Shown here piece after piece: positions 1-9,392 of a stretch of DNA of 27,500 nt. The notes beneath the pieces are model-generated. The model saw nothing but the letters and a program-made list of their open reading frames with translations, was not told the origin of the DNA and ran no database searches. Source of the DNA: Symbiodinium natans (Eukaryota; Sar; Dinophyceae; Suessiales; Symbiodiniaceae); assembly GCA_905221605.1 (NCBI GenBank), contig CAJNDS010002702.1, positions 45,001-72,500 of the forward strand, in the 5' to 3' direction. Position numbers and translations under genes: made by a program. Position 1 is the stretch's first letter, and every line of letters begins with the position of its first letter.

Positions 1-1
1 A

Positions 2-1806
2 GGTGTGCCCCTGGAGATGTGCTTGCAGAATTTCGGCCTGCACTTCGGGACAGGGCAACGCTCTGCAGTTTTAGCCAAGACGGGTTTCGAGCTGAGCCAG
101 CACACAAATCAGATTGCTGCTTTCATAAGCCACGATTGGAGGACATCCAGGTTTTCAAAGACGGTGGCTCTTCTGATTGCTTTCAATTCCACTTATGCAG
201 CACTTGCCGCATTGCTCCTGAACATCATGATGTGTGGACTGCTTTTGTTGGATTGTCTCCCTGGTGGTTGGCCCACTGCAAGCGCGTCAACATATTGTGT
301 GTTTTACTTGGTGCTTTGCTTCTGGCAGCGTATTCGGCGCTGTTTTTGCTGTAGATCTATACTGGTCTTTTTGGATCGTTTGTGCATAGCCCAGCATGAC
401 GAGGACTTGAAGCGCCGGGGAGTACTGGGCTTGGCGGCTTTCCTGGCCAAGTCCCAGAGACTAGTCGTTCTTTGGAGTCCGCGATACTTCTCTCGCTTAT
501 GGTGTACATTCGAAATTGCTTCCTGGCTTAAGGATGAGGAAGTGAAGCCTGTGGAATTTGTGCCCGTATCCATGGCTATGCTGTTGTGGTCGGTAGCTCT
601 CTTGGAGGCTTTCTTGTGGTGGATATTTCAGTTCTATGTGTATATCGAAACAGACAACGTCACTCTGGGATTTCAGGGTGCTGTCGGAGTGATTGCTACG
701 GTTCTGGCATTCCTCCTTCCGGCTTTTCTCCTTGCCATACCAGCGCAATTCTACTTTGGCATATTACACATGAGAGAAGTGCTGAAGCTCAAGTCACAGA
801 TGACGTCTTTCAGCATAAGGGAAGCTGATTGCTCCTGCTGCGCTATGCGCCTTGGCTGTTGGGAAAGACATGTTCAAGTTTTCGGGATTGATGATCTAGC
901 AATTCCTCTGGATACTAGCATCTGCAGCAGTGCGGTTTCTTGGGCTCCAAGAATATTGAAATCATACCCCTTGGATTGGATCCAAAAGGATACGCACCAC
1001 TGGGGTCGGGGAATCTTCGTGCATCCAAGGAACCACATGAACCCAGTGACAGGTGAGGCCATATTTTGTGATCGAACACTGGTATTCCAAACGCTTCGAA
1101 GATGGTACACCCGAACAGGCGATCCAGACACACACTTGGATCGTCTCTCGCTTTTGCTGAAAGGTTTTGAGAGTTCTTCGCTTTTGAGAGTGGCTTCGGA
1201 ATGTTTTGGTGGAGGGGAAGGAAGAGTTCACTGGAGTCAACAATCAGGTTCTCGTTGTGGTTTAATTGCACCTTCTCGGAACCCTAAATTACACAGTGCA
1301 ACCGCAAGCGCCAAGCACAGTTTGAAGGTTTCGATGCCCTGGTGCGGGAACAGCTGAGCGCATCTGTTCTTCGGACTTTGGGTTCGGGGGCTCCAACTCT
1401 GCGCTATGTGTTCGCAATGTTTTGTGCAGCGCCATTGGCCCAGCTGCCTCAGTATGTCTCTATGGGACTCAAAGAGTCCAGGGGTAGGGGGATGGGGAAA
1501 TGGCTGCTGGACTGGTGTAAATTTCCGGCACTGGCACTGGTAATGTTTGGGACAGCCTTCTGCGCCTGGAGGAAGGGCGCTGTTTGGTCTCGGGCTCCGC
1601 TGTGTGCTGCCGTACCCGCCCTTCAGTGCCTAGTTGTCTGCTCTGTAGCTGCTTACTGGATACCCTATGAGGCAGTAAAACTGTCAACCGGGGACGATCA
1701 GTTTTTTGAGGCCATTCCCTTAGCTTGTATGTGGATCATCTTGGTTTTAATGTACACTCGGCTGTACCCTTCGTACATATTTGGGAAGAGTGGCAGCTCC
1801 TCCTGA
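2..1806 (+). CDS. Multi-pass membrane protein with TIR-like segment, 5'-truncated, two exons
   Basis: The frame is open from the window edge, so the 5' end probably lies upstream. Around residue 40 is FISHDW with TSR, and around residues 120-180 is a block with FLDRLCIAQHDED and LVVLWSPRYFSRLWCTFEIA. Together these resemble the first strand and the later S-x-WC-x-E region of a TIR fold, here interrupted by two hydrophobic segments (about residues 50-105). Further membrane segments lie near residues 185-250. A second frame (about 1312-1806) adds three or four more and ends at TGA 1804-1806. The frame changes between about 1160 and 1320. A short intron fits, for example donor CAG|GTTCTC at 1247 or AAAG|GTTTTG near 1163 with an AG acceptor at 1302-1320; the exact join is unresolved. 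Similar proteins with a split TIR-like block occur in large numbers in dinoflagellate genomes, function unknown. The gene assignment is firm; the TIR relation is inference. Confidence 0.72.
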
Positions 1807-2650
1807 TGATGCTTGCGTGCTGGACTGCGGCAGTACCTGTGACTCCATTCAGCAAGAGCTTAGTACTTAGTCTTGCCTCCCTTTGACCAGCCCAGCAGGC
1901 ACAAAATGTGAGCCCTGGCTCAATTGCTGTTTTACCAGGAGCCTGGAGTTTTGCGTTTGGCGGTTTGCTCAAATGGGGTGGTAATCATGTCCAGGGTATT
2001 TAGACGGGTTTCCCCTGCAAAAGCTCACTGAAATACCATAGCCGACCAGCTTCTGATCAACAGTAAGGCTGGAGCTGTAGCTGGGGTTCCTGAGCTATTC
2101 GACTTCAGAGTTTTCGGTTCCGATCACGAGCACTCGGGACACTTGCAGACTCCACGCAATCCTTCTAAGCGCAGACGGTTTTTTCTACTGTCCTAGCCAG
2201 AAAGGCCAGCCGAATTGCATTATGCTCTGTGCCAAGCAGGGCACATTAGGGAATCTTACTGAAGCCGCGTGTTTGAGGTGGGATTTAGGCAAAAAGAATG
2301 GTTGCCAAGGCTACCAGTGCAAGCTGAGTGTTGGACCCCTCCGATTTTTATCGATTTTTCCTCTGTAACTGGCTTGCAGGCTGCGGGGTTTGAAAGGCTG
2401 GGGATGCACTTCTGCGGAGATCTCTCTGTGCTAAAGGGCCCATCAATGGGTCGAGTAATTTCCGTTTTTGGTGTGTGCTGTACTGTACTTGAGGTCCCCG
2501 GGCCTCTTCAATTTCTTTGTAATATTTCTTTAGTTTATTCTTCAGTGTCGCTTGAATTTTGAGGTCCCCGAGCCTCGTCGGGGCTTTCCGGTTCTCTTTA
2601 CTTTCTCTGCAATTTCTCTTCTGTTTCTCTTGAATTTCTCAGAAACATCG
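1807..2650. other. Non-coding spacer after the membrane-protein gene, with a short direct repeat
   Basis: No frame here reads like protein; the 97-codon ORF at 2269-2562 has no recognisable motif. The first few hundred bases are probably 3' UTR. GAGGTCCCCGGGCCTC (2491-2506) recurs as GAGGTCCCCGAGCCTC (2561-2576), each followed by a T-rich, CTTT/TTTCT-rich stretch, so this looks like a degenerate tandem duplication of about 70 bp. Confidence 0.4.
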
Positions 2651-2655
2651 AAAGT

Positions 2656-3678
2656 TTGAAGGAAAGCGCAAGAAGAACTTTGGAAATGGTCGATTCGCTG
2701 TCGAAGGACCGAAAGGTCAAGGAAGCCGAAATTAAAAGTTGTGAGGCGGATTATAGCCTCACCGCAGTTTCGACGCTATCCACCATTACGCTGTTGAAAG
2801 AGATGAAGAAAATGATTGCAGTGGCCGAGGAAACGGCAACACAACGAAGCAGGACAACAAGCGGAGTCCTCTACGGTGACCGTCCCCAACTCCTTGGACA
2901 GTGTTTCGAGATAGCGGCCATTGGAGTAAGCCAAACACCATCATTCACTCTCACATGTCGCCCGGCTAGAAAATCAAACTCACCACTACCAGACATAGCA
3001 ACTTTGGAGGATTTCGCAAGGCCGCAGGCAAGGCTGCTGCGGAGTCGGTTGCAGCGGCGACACCCAAGCCTGGAAATGGGGGCAGTGAAGAGCAAGGCCA
3101 CAAAGATGGAGATCAGCAGAAGCCACGAGAACAACCGCCACGTGGTCCTTCTAGTGCAATAATATGCCCAGCTCGAACGCACGTTCGTGCAAACACAGGT
3201 CTCCAAAGTGATGTAGAAGCGCAACGACCTCGACTTGTGTTTGATCGCCCCAAACCTGCAGCAGGGAGAAGCATCCCGACACGTTTCTGTGCAAGCTACC
3301 CTTACTGAGTCCGCGCGCGAAGCCATGCCCGTTAAGCAGGACCACATGCATCTGCGTTGTACTGAACATATCTCGCCTCGTGGCCCGAAAGCCCGCGTCT
3401 CAGATATGCAGTTGCAGAGTGCATTAGTCATAAAAGCTCCCAGGCAGCACAAGGGACTGTCGTCGGTAAAAAGGTTAGCGTTCTTGGCACGTCTAGCTCT
3501 TTTCTCAATGTGCTTGGCTATGGCGCCGCATCGAACAGCCTCGCACCAGGAGGGGAGTTCTCTCACTTGCTCGCGGATCGTGATAGCAAAGGAACACGTG
3601 CCAGGTTGCACGCCAAGTTGCCGACGGAGCTCACCGCGGCTGCAGCCTTGAGTAATTCTTCCTGCGCAGCTCCTTGAG
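2656..3678 (+). pseudogene. Decayed reading frame of unknown origin
   Basis: Frame 1 (2656-3162) starts with a charged helical stretch (KESARRTLEMVDSLSKDRK). From about 2970 another frame is more protein-like: an A/K/Q/P-rich, apparently disordered block containing GGSEEQGHKDGDQQKPREQ, then a stop at 3306-3308, further stops near 3333 and at 3363-3365, and then an open stretch of about 100 codons (about 3366-3678) with GEFSHLLADRDSKGTRARLH near its end. One frame carrying coding-like composition across several stops is what a decayed gene or retroelement gag-type ORF would look like, but no gag, protease or polymerase motif was seen. It could also be exons with unrecognised introns. The 246-codon minus-strand ORF across the same DNA is taken as a shadow. 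Confidence 0.3.
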
Positions 3679-3679
3679 C

Positions 3680-5190
3680 AGATCGAAGGAGGGAGCTGTC
3701 AAGGGCGCTGTGCCATGCTGTGCCAGTGTCTGCGAGGCTGCGAGCTCCTGCGCAAAGACGGGTCTAAAAAACGCGGCAAAGCTCGCTTTCCATGCTGAGC
3801 AGCAGCCTGGATGCCATGTGGGGGTTTCCGAAAAGAAGGGACGCCCATTAGAGACCCTGAACTAGCAGGATCCCCTTGTAGTAAGGACCCCAACAAGGTA
3901 CCCCTAATTTCGGAAGCCCCCATATGCGCAGTCAGACGTTGGACTTCGGACCAGCTAGAGAGGTCGAAGTTGCAGAAGCGGGCGAGAACGAAATAGGTGC
4001 TGTCACATCTGCATCGTAGGTTTTTTTACCGCCTTTTGCTTCAAAGTGACTCCGCCCATTCCGCTGTCGTTTATGCCCAGAACAAGTGTACATGGTGTAG
4101 TGGGAGACACTTCCTCAGCAGGCGTGACAGCCACACAAGCTTCAAGAGAGTTCCTGACCCAAAAGTCCACTGCGGCAGGCAGAGATGATACCGTACATTG
4201 GGGTCGCGAACTTTGCCGTGCAGGACAGAATGCGGTTTGGCGTCCTCAGGGACGGCTTCTTGTAGTTGGAGTGCCACTCCATATCGTCTCACCTCATTGC
4301 CCTGAGAGTCAACACTCGCCCAAGTGTTGAGCTCGGGCGCTTATACATGCCGGTGCATGCCTGTACTTTAGATGCGAGGCATTTGTGAGTGTGCACTGGC
4401 CCTTCAGTACTGCTATCCTGGCTACGAGACGGTGCGCCTGCTGATACAGGCAGTGGACACGTGCTTTCATAGCTGATCAAGTCAACTCAAGTCCATGTAC
4501 TGTACGCGGCACAACAAGCATATTTTTTCTGGTGGTAGGACAAGCCGTCCAGCAACCTACTGACGCAGTGGACGTTCTACTGGCTGATATGCGCCAGGTA
4601 GCGGAATGCTGTACAACTTGCAAGTGTAAGCTGCTTCGGCCTGCCAGTTTCCTGCAGCTTGAGAGCACGCTGCTGGCGCTCGTCGTTGAGTATCTCCCGC
4701 TGTGCCCTAGCTTTTCAAGTACGTGGCCGGCATCATGTTCTCTGTGGTGATTTCTAGCACGGCCGTGTCTGGCAGCCTTGCTGCTGACAGGTACCTTGAG
4801 TTTAAGACCTTGTGCTTACTATGGCTCGTGCACCCCAACTACAAGGCGGGGGTGGAGCGCCAGAAGCCACCAGCTTTTTCTACTTTGCAGCGTGTTGTGA
4901 GGGTGCTCTGTGGTTGTGGCACGGCAAGTTGAAGGAGCCCGCGCTTCCGTTTTCTGTACATCGTGACGTGGGTTGTGTTGCAAGTGTGAATGTGCACTCC
5001 TGGGACTCCTGGGACACAGAGCACGTGTGCCTTTGAAACCTGGTCTCTCCTGGCTAGGAGCGATTGGATAGAATTGCATTTTTCCGTAGCCCATACCCGA
5101 TGTGCTACTACAATCGCCAAGCCGCTAAGCACTAGAAGGAGCCCTATGCCTCTGTCGAACACAGAATCCGTCAATTGCAGCAGCCAAGTG
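3680..5190. other. Region without a convincing gene
   Basis: Several ORFs of 60-95 codons overlap here in different frames, and none is recognisable. The most protein-like is 3997-4188, which contains CTWCSGRHFLSR, a C-x2-C-x3-H pattern vaguely like a zinc knuckle but lacking the final Cys. Another at 4532-4750 has a leucine-rich end (LLALVVEYLPL) and could be an isolated exon. A short motif at about 3875-3907 (AGTAAGGACCCCAACAAGGT and following bases) recurs at about 14139. Confidence 0.3.
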
Positions 5191-5193
5191 GCA

Positions 5194-7158
5194 ATGACCT
5201 CGTTTGGATGGAGAGCCATGATTGCCAGAAGAGCTGCCGCGCAAGCCGCGCAAGGCGCCTTGCGACAACTCCACACACAAGATGCCGCGCGTTTCGCGGA
5301 TGCTCTGTGTGAACGACGAGTCCTCTTCGTATCTGGAAGTAATGCAAGGGGCCGGGCCTCTGTCGCAGCTGCTGCTGCCTTAGCGCGTGCCTGTACCCAG
5401 GGGCCTTCTCTGTTGGTGGATGCTGATGACCCCGTCCATGGGATGGCAGGTGTGCTTGGTGAGCAGCTTGCGTGCACTGATCGCCTGCCATGCCAAGACT
5501 TTGTTCGTTGATAAACTGATAGACGAAACTAACAGGGTCCGGCGGAAGCTTTTTTGTTATGTACCACAGTTCCCTTAAAGGGTCAACCATTGGACGCCAA
5601 GTCCCTTAGGCACGAGCTGCCCAGTGATGGGAAGAGCTTGCTGTGGCTGGAGGCTGCAGTCTGCCGGGAAGGCGCCTCTTGCCAAGCCTCCGTCGCCGCG
5701 GCGCAGCTCTGCGCCTCCACCACCCGGGAGTTCCTGGAGCGCCTTCTGGCCGCAAAGCGCTGGCGGGCACTCCTCGAGGACGGCACGGGGGCCCGGCTTG
5801 TTGCGGCAATGGGCATGCCGATGCAAGAGCTGATGGGCGTCCTGGACTGTGTCCAGCCACCTCCGGGAGCAGAGATGCCCGTGGCCCTTGCCCAGCTGCT
5901 GCGAAGGACGTCGCCCCAAAATCCCGAAAACCCTGAGAACCCTGCCAGCCCCTTTGAGTCGATGCACGCTGTGGTGGATGCAGGGGCACCTGCGTTGGCA
6001 GTGCAACTGCAAAGTGTGCCCCCGGCTGTGGCAGAAGGCCTCGGTGGAGTTCTCCGCCTGCAGGACTTGGTAAGGGCTGCAAAGCAAGCCGCAGTGCCTT
6101 CCGCGGTCACATCAGGCCTTCAGATGCTTATCGGCGCCTCTGCTGACGACCGTGAGGATTGGCGGGATGCCTTCAAGGCCACTGTGGCTTGGAGGCACCA
6201 GTGCATCATGGTGTCGTGTTCGACAGCTGCATCTGCTCCCGCTGATCTCCCTAGAGACCATAGCCTTAAAATGCGACTCCTCGAAACATGGACCACTGTA
6301 CTTTTCCAGCAAGTCAAGAGAGCCGATTTCTCGTGGAAGTCAACAGATTGTTTGATGATAGTTGGCCCAGTCAGTCTGCATTTGTGAGCGCTCACATAGC
6401 CTTCCGGAAATCGGGGTTCGAGCAGAAAGCGTGCCCTGCCAGGGACACCAGGGACACATGTCAGCATGGTCTTTGTGCCAAAAGCCCAGGTCACCGGCCT
6501 AAGGCAGCTGCGCCAGGACATGGCCGCACTGGCGGAGGCAGACACAGGCGTGCTGCTCGTGGTGCATTGGCCAGGCCCGGGCGAGCGTGCTGCCCAACGG
6601 CTCGTGGACCGCCTGAGTCCGATTTGTGCAGTGCTCATTGGCTTCCCGGACAATATCGTGCCCCCGTGGCTCTCTGGTATTCCAACCGTTTCGCTGCCGG
6701 CCATGGAGGACCTGTGTAGATCCATGACAGCAGCATGTCCTTTGCACAGATGGGTGCCACCTCACCTAAATTTGTCACCTCCTACTCATTCTCTGTCGAC
6801 TCGAGGGTAAGTGTTGCGTTAACTCGGCTGCTATTAAAACCTTCCGTTTACTCATGATAGGTTGAAAATATGGTTATGTGGCAAGACAAGGTCGGATTTC
6901 CATATACGGCTGACAGCCCAGTGCGACATGATCTCTGCAGCATGCGCAGCCTATCAAGGGCATCTCTTGAAGTTCTAACCGTTTGACTCCTGTGCTTAGT
7001 TGGTACCTTATGGGTAGTTGCCCGTTGGGAAGTGCCCTTCGAGGCTCGAGATGCAAAACGCCGCGACCCACGCACTCATGTTTGGGGACCCCTGCCAGGA
7101 ACGATCTCCTGGGCTTGGCGAGTTGCGCAAACTGGCTGAAGCCATGCTGCGCGCGTAG
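5194..7158 (+). CDS. Divergent ArsA/GET3-like ATPase-fold protein, degenerate P-loop, five exons
   Basis: Proposed exons are 5194-5449, 5570 to about 6200-6210, about 6315/6321-6415, 6465-6808 and 7044-7158 (stop TAG 7156-7158). Splice signals seen are GGCAG|GTGTG...CACAG|TT, GG|GTTCG...GTCAG|C (49 nt) and GG|GTAAGT...CGAG|G; the exon 2/3 join is ambiguous. The order of segments follows the ArsA/GET3 fold. First comes VLFVSGSNARGRASVAAAAA where the family has GKGGVGKT(S/T), then LLVDADDPVHG (family: DPAH). Next is a helical region with a P-G-x-E-containing segment, HAVVDAGAPALAVQLQSVP (family: D-TAPTGHTLRLLSLP), and FVPKAQVTGLRQLRQDMAAL followed by AVLIGFPDN. Last are GIPTVSLPAMEDL and GLGELRKLAEAMLRA, like the family's C-terminal strand-helix. 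The Walker A lysines are absent, so ATP hydrolysis is doubtful. The N-terminus, if started at 5218 (MIARRAAAQAAQGALRQLHT), resembles a mitochondrial presequence. The family normally targets tail-anchored proteins or exports arsenite; no role is assigned here. Confidence 0.6.
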
Positions 7159-7211
7159 AAAGTTAAAAGGGCTCCCACATGGTTGTGGCTCGGGCTTGTG
7201 ATGCAGGGCCG

Positions 7212-7316
7212 ATGCACCTACGTTTGCCTCACACGAGCTGGCAGGACGCGTACCAGATGGTCGACAAGCAGCTTTACCCCAAGCTCATGCAGGCTCCAGA
7301 CGGCTGTTGCTTCTAA
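7212..7316 (+). CDS. Orphan terminal exon, hypothetical
   Basis: The 34-codon frame ends SWQDAYQMVDKQLYPKLMQ then APDGCCF and TAA (7314-7316). The composition is strongly protein-like and GC3-rich, unlike the flanks. An AG acceptor lies just before it (GATGCAG, ending at 7206). It begins 53 bases after the stop of the ArsA/GET3-like gene. It could be an alternative last exon of that gene, reached by a splice inside exon 5, or the remnant of another gene. No family is recognised. Confidence 0.35.
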   Translation: MHLRLPHTSWQDAYQMVDKQLYPKLMQAPDGCCF

Positions 7317-7419
7317 GCATCTCTGAGCTTGTCTTTGGTCTGCTTCCGTGTGGGGTTCCTGTGGTACGGGCCTGGCATGGCCTGGCCTGATTGTTGGGGC
7401 ACCCGGAGAGGGACACCCT

Positions 7420-7461
7420 AAACAAACCCCAAGCCCCAAACCCTAAACCCTAAATACCCTG
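7420..7461 (-). repeat. CCCTAAA telomere-type repeat, short
   Basis: Degenerate C-rich-strand copies (CCCCAAGCCCCAAACCCTAAACCCTAAATACCC region). These have the same unit as the plant-type telomere repeat and are interstitial here. Confidence 0.7.
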
Positions 7462-7614
7462 AACCGCACCAAGTCACGCTGGAGAGAGGGCTCCGCCATG
7501 CTCCGCCTGTCTGGAGGCCTTGGGATCAGCGAGTACGCCCGCTGAGGTGCAAGTCTCAGAGTCCTCCTTTGGGCGGGGGACGGGGGGCTTTGTTCCCAGA
7601 GACCCCAATACACT

Positions 7615-7925
7615 CAGTTTAAGGAGTATTATGATATTGTTCTAGTACGATATTGTTATGTTGTTATATTTGCTATATTGCTATATTGTTATATTGTTTT
7701 ACTACAGTCTGCATAACTGTTTAATGTATTCTTGCATTAGTATATTATTGTACTAGTCTATCAGTATTCTGCTGCTGTACTACTATTTTACAATATTTGT
7801 ATAATATTTAGTTTCTATATGGCTACATAATTATGTTATTATACCATTATGTGATTATGCCCTTTTAAGGTTTATAATCTTATATCACCATGTATGAGTC
7901 GTTTTATGCATTCCTTTTTGGTATC
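7615..7925. repeat. AT-rich island of TATTGTTATA-like simple sequence
   Basis: About 300 bases built from variants of ATATTGTTATATTG and TATTATTGTACTAG, sharply different from the GC-rich surroundings. No ORF of note. It resembles the larger island at 24720-25960 and may be decayed simple repeat. Confidence 0.6.
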
Positions 7926-8069
7926 TAGAAGGGGACCCTGAGTTGACGTAGGCCACCAGTCGGTGGATGTCGACCTTGCACACTTACTTTTCTTGCGCAC
8001 TCATTGGCATCATCTGGGCCAGATGCCAAGCGAGCCTATGCCCAATGGCCACATCCTCAGAGGGTCTCC

Positions 8070-8098
8070 GGGTTTAGGGTTTAGGGTTTAGGGTTTAA
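8070..8098 (+). repeat. TTTAGGG telomere-type repeat
   Basis: About three to four perfect GGGTTTA units. Its orientation is opposite to the CCCTAAA block at 7420-7461. Confidence 0.75.
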
Positions 8099-8403
8099 TC
8101 GCCCAAGAAGCCGTCGTAGGCTGGAAAGAGAACAGCTTCCGACGAAGGGAGTTCATAGCAGGTTCACCAGGCACTTTCGATCTTGCGTTGCAGTGCTTCG
8201 GAGAGTTCCTACTCATCTTCCAAAGCCGGGTGCCACATTCGAGGTGCTGGCAAAACGGATTGACTGCGACCTTTTCCCTGGGCCTTGTGCTCAGAGCTTT
8301 GGCTTTACCCTGGACTTTCGGGGTAGGATGTGATGCCCCCAAGGTCGTGAGCATGGCAAGCACACCCTTGCATGCTGCCGCTTCTCAGCGAGTTGAAGCC
8401 TAG
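8092..8403 (+). CDS. Possible exon(s), hypothetical protein
   Basis: The frame is open from just after a TAG (8089-8091) inside the telomere-type repeat to TAG at 8401-8403. It reads AQEAVVGWKENSFRRREF, then FDLALQCFGEFLLIFQSR, then a hydrophobic stretch (LTATFSLGLVLRALALPW) that could be one membrane helix. Codon use is moderately GC3-rich. No family is recognised. It may be an upstream exon of the EF-hand gene beyond the minisatellite, but nothing in the sequence proves this. Confidence 0.3.
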   Translation, partial: GLIAQEAVVGWKENSFRRREFIAGSPGTFDLALQCFGEFLLIFQSRVPHSRCWQNGLTATFSLGLVLRALALPWTFGVGCDAPKVVSMASTPLHAAASQRVEA

Positions 8404-8800
8404 ATCCTCGCAGTTGACTCGTTCATCCAGCAACTTGCAACACAGGCAAGTTTTGGATCGCACTCTCTGTACAGTGTGTGCGGGACAGAGATGTAGTGGC
8501 GATGGGTTTGGACAATGCGTGTTCATGCGGACGCGCCAGCGCGAAGAAAGGGCGTGAGTGATTCTAGCAGTCTAGCACAGCTGGGACTGCTCTTGTGCAC
8601 GGTCGCGTGGAAGTCTGCAAAACAAACCAACGGACCCCTTCGCTGCTGTTTGGCTTGCTGGGCGCAGAAGGCACCGGGTGGCCGGGGGGGTTCAGGACGA
8701 GCGTGAGGGCTCTGGCCTGAGACACTTGAGGCATTCTGGGCATCCGAGCTCAGCGTAAGGCCGAGCCTTTGAGTTGATGGTGAAGCCCAAAGATGCTACA
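8404..8800. other. Spacer, no supported gene
   Basis: Only short overlapping frames. One cysteine-rich fragment (CTVCAGQRCSGDGFGQC, near 8470-8520) has no family pattern. Confidence 0.35.
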
Positions 8801-8802
8801 TG

Positions 8803-8923
8803 TATAGATAGATAGATAGATATCTATATATATATATATATATATATATATTTAATGGCTACCGCCAGTGCCGCCGACCCCCTCCAAGGGGGGCCAAGGC
8901 ACTGTGGGCTCCGGCCGCGGATT

Positions 8924-8962
<39 letters not shown>

Positions 8963-8975
8963 TAGATAGATATAT
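8803..8975. repeat. Hairpin core flanked on both sides by (TA)n and GATA microsatellites
   Basis: Left flank: TAGATAGATAGATAGATATC followed by (TA)n to about 8852. Right flank: (TA)n from about 8928 then GATAGATAGATA to about 8972. The core of about 75 bases contains AGTGCC, then CCCCC-TCCAA-GGGGG, then GGCACT, a strong stem-loop. The near-mirror arrangement suggests a small inserted element or a duplicated microsatellite around a structured core. Confidence 0.6.
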
Positions 8976-9049
8976 GCGCAGGGCTTGGTCAGGTTGTAGA
9001 GTTCAGGGGGGCGAAACATGGAGCCCTGATGCGCAGGGAGTTGGGGCTA

Positions 9050-9215
9050 AACCCCAAATCTAAAACCGCAAACCGCAAACCCGAAACCCGCAACCCTGAA
9101 ACCCCAAACCCCCAAACCCTAAACCCCCGTAACCAGGAGACTTGAACCTGAGGCCTCGACGTACACCCCAAACTCGAAACCACAAACCCGAACCCCTAAA
9201 CCGCCGTGGCGGCGG
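9050..9215 (-). repeat. Degenerate CCCTAAA-type repeats
   Basis: Runs such as AAACCGCAAACCGCAAACCC and AACCCCCAAACCCTAAACCCCC are telomere-type units with many substitutions, interrupted by unique sequence at about 9128-9165. A short TTTAGGG piece follows at 9327-9342. Confidence 0.6.
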
Positions 9216-9392
9216 AGAAGCGCCGGGCCGCCCAGTCAGGGTTTGGGATGCCGAGGAGGAGGGTTTGCAGATTTTCGGGGATAATGGAGGGTTGAGGCAG
9301 TCGAGACCTTGCAAGGCCTAGAGTTCAGGGTTTAGGGTTCTGGCAAGCAATCCAAGCTCGTGGACATTCGCCACTTCCCAAAAATTCTGGGG

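Noticed and set aside
2871-3611. Minus-strand ORF of 246 codons
   Set aside because: Cys/Arg-rich composition without motif; the + strand frame over the same DNA is more protein-like.
4839-5477. Minus-strand ORF of 212 codons with a hydrophobic stretch
   Set aside because: About half overlaps the first exon of the ArsA/GET3-like gene, and the rest has no recognisable family.
8853-8866. AATGGCTACCG resembling part of the reverse complement of the dinoflagellate spliced leader
   Set aside because: Only about ten bases match and the rest of the leader is missing; chance is likely.
9128-9165. tRNA T-arm-like sequence on the minus strand (GGTTCAAGTCTC)
   Set aside because: The T stem does not pair and no A box, anticodon arm or acceptor stem was found.
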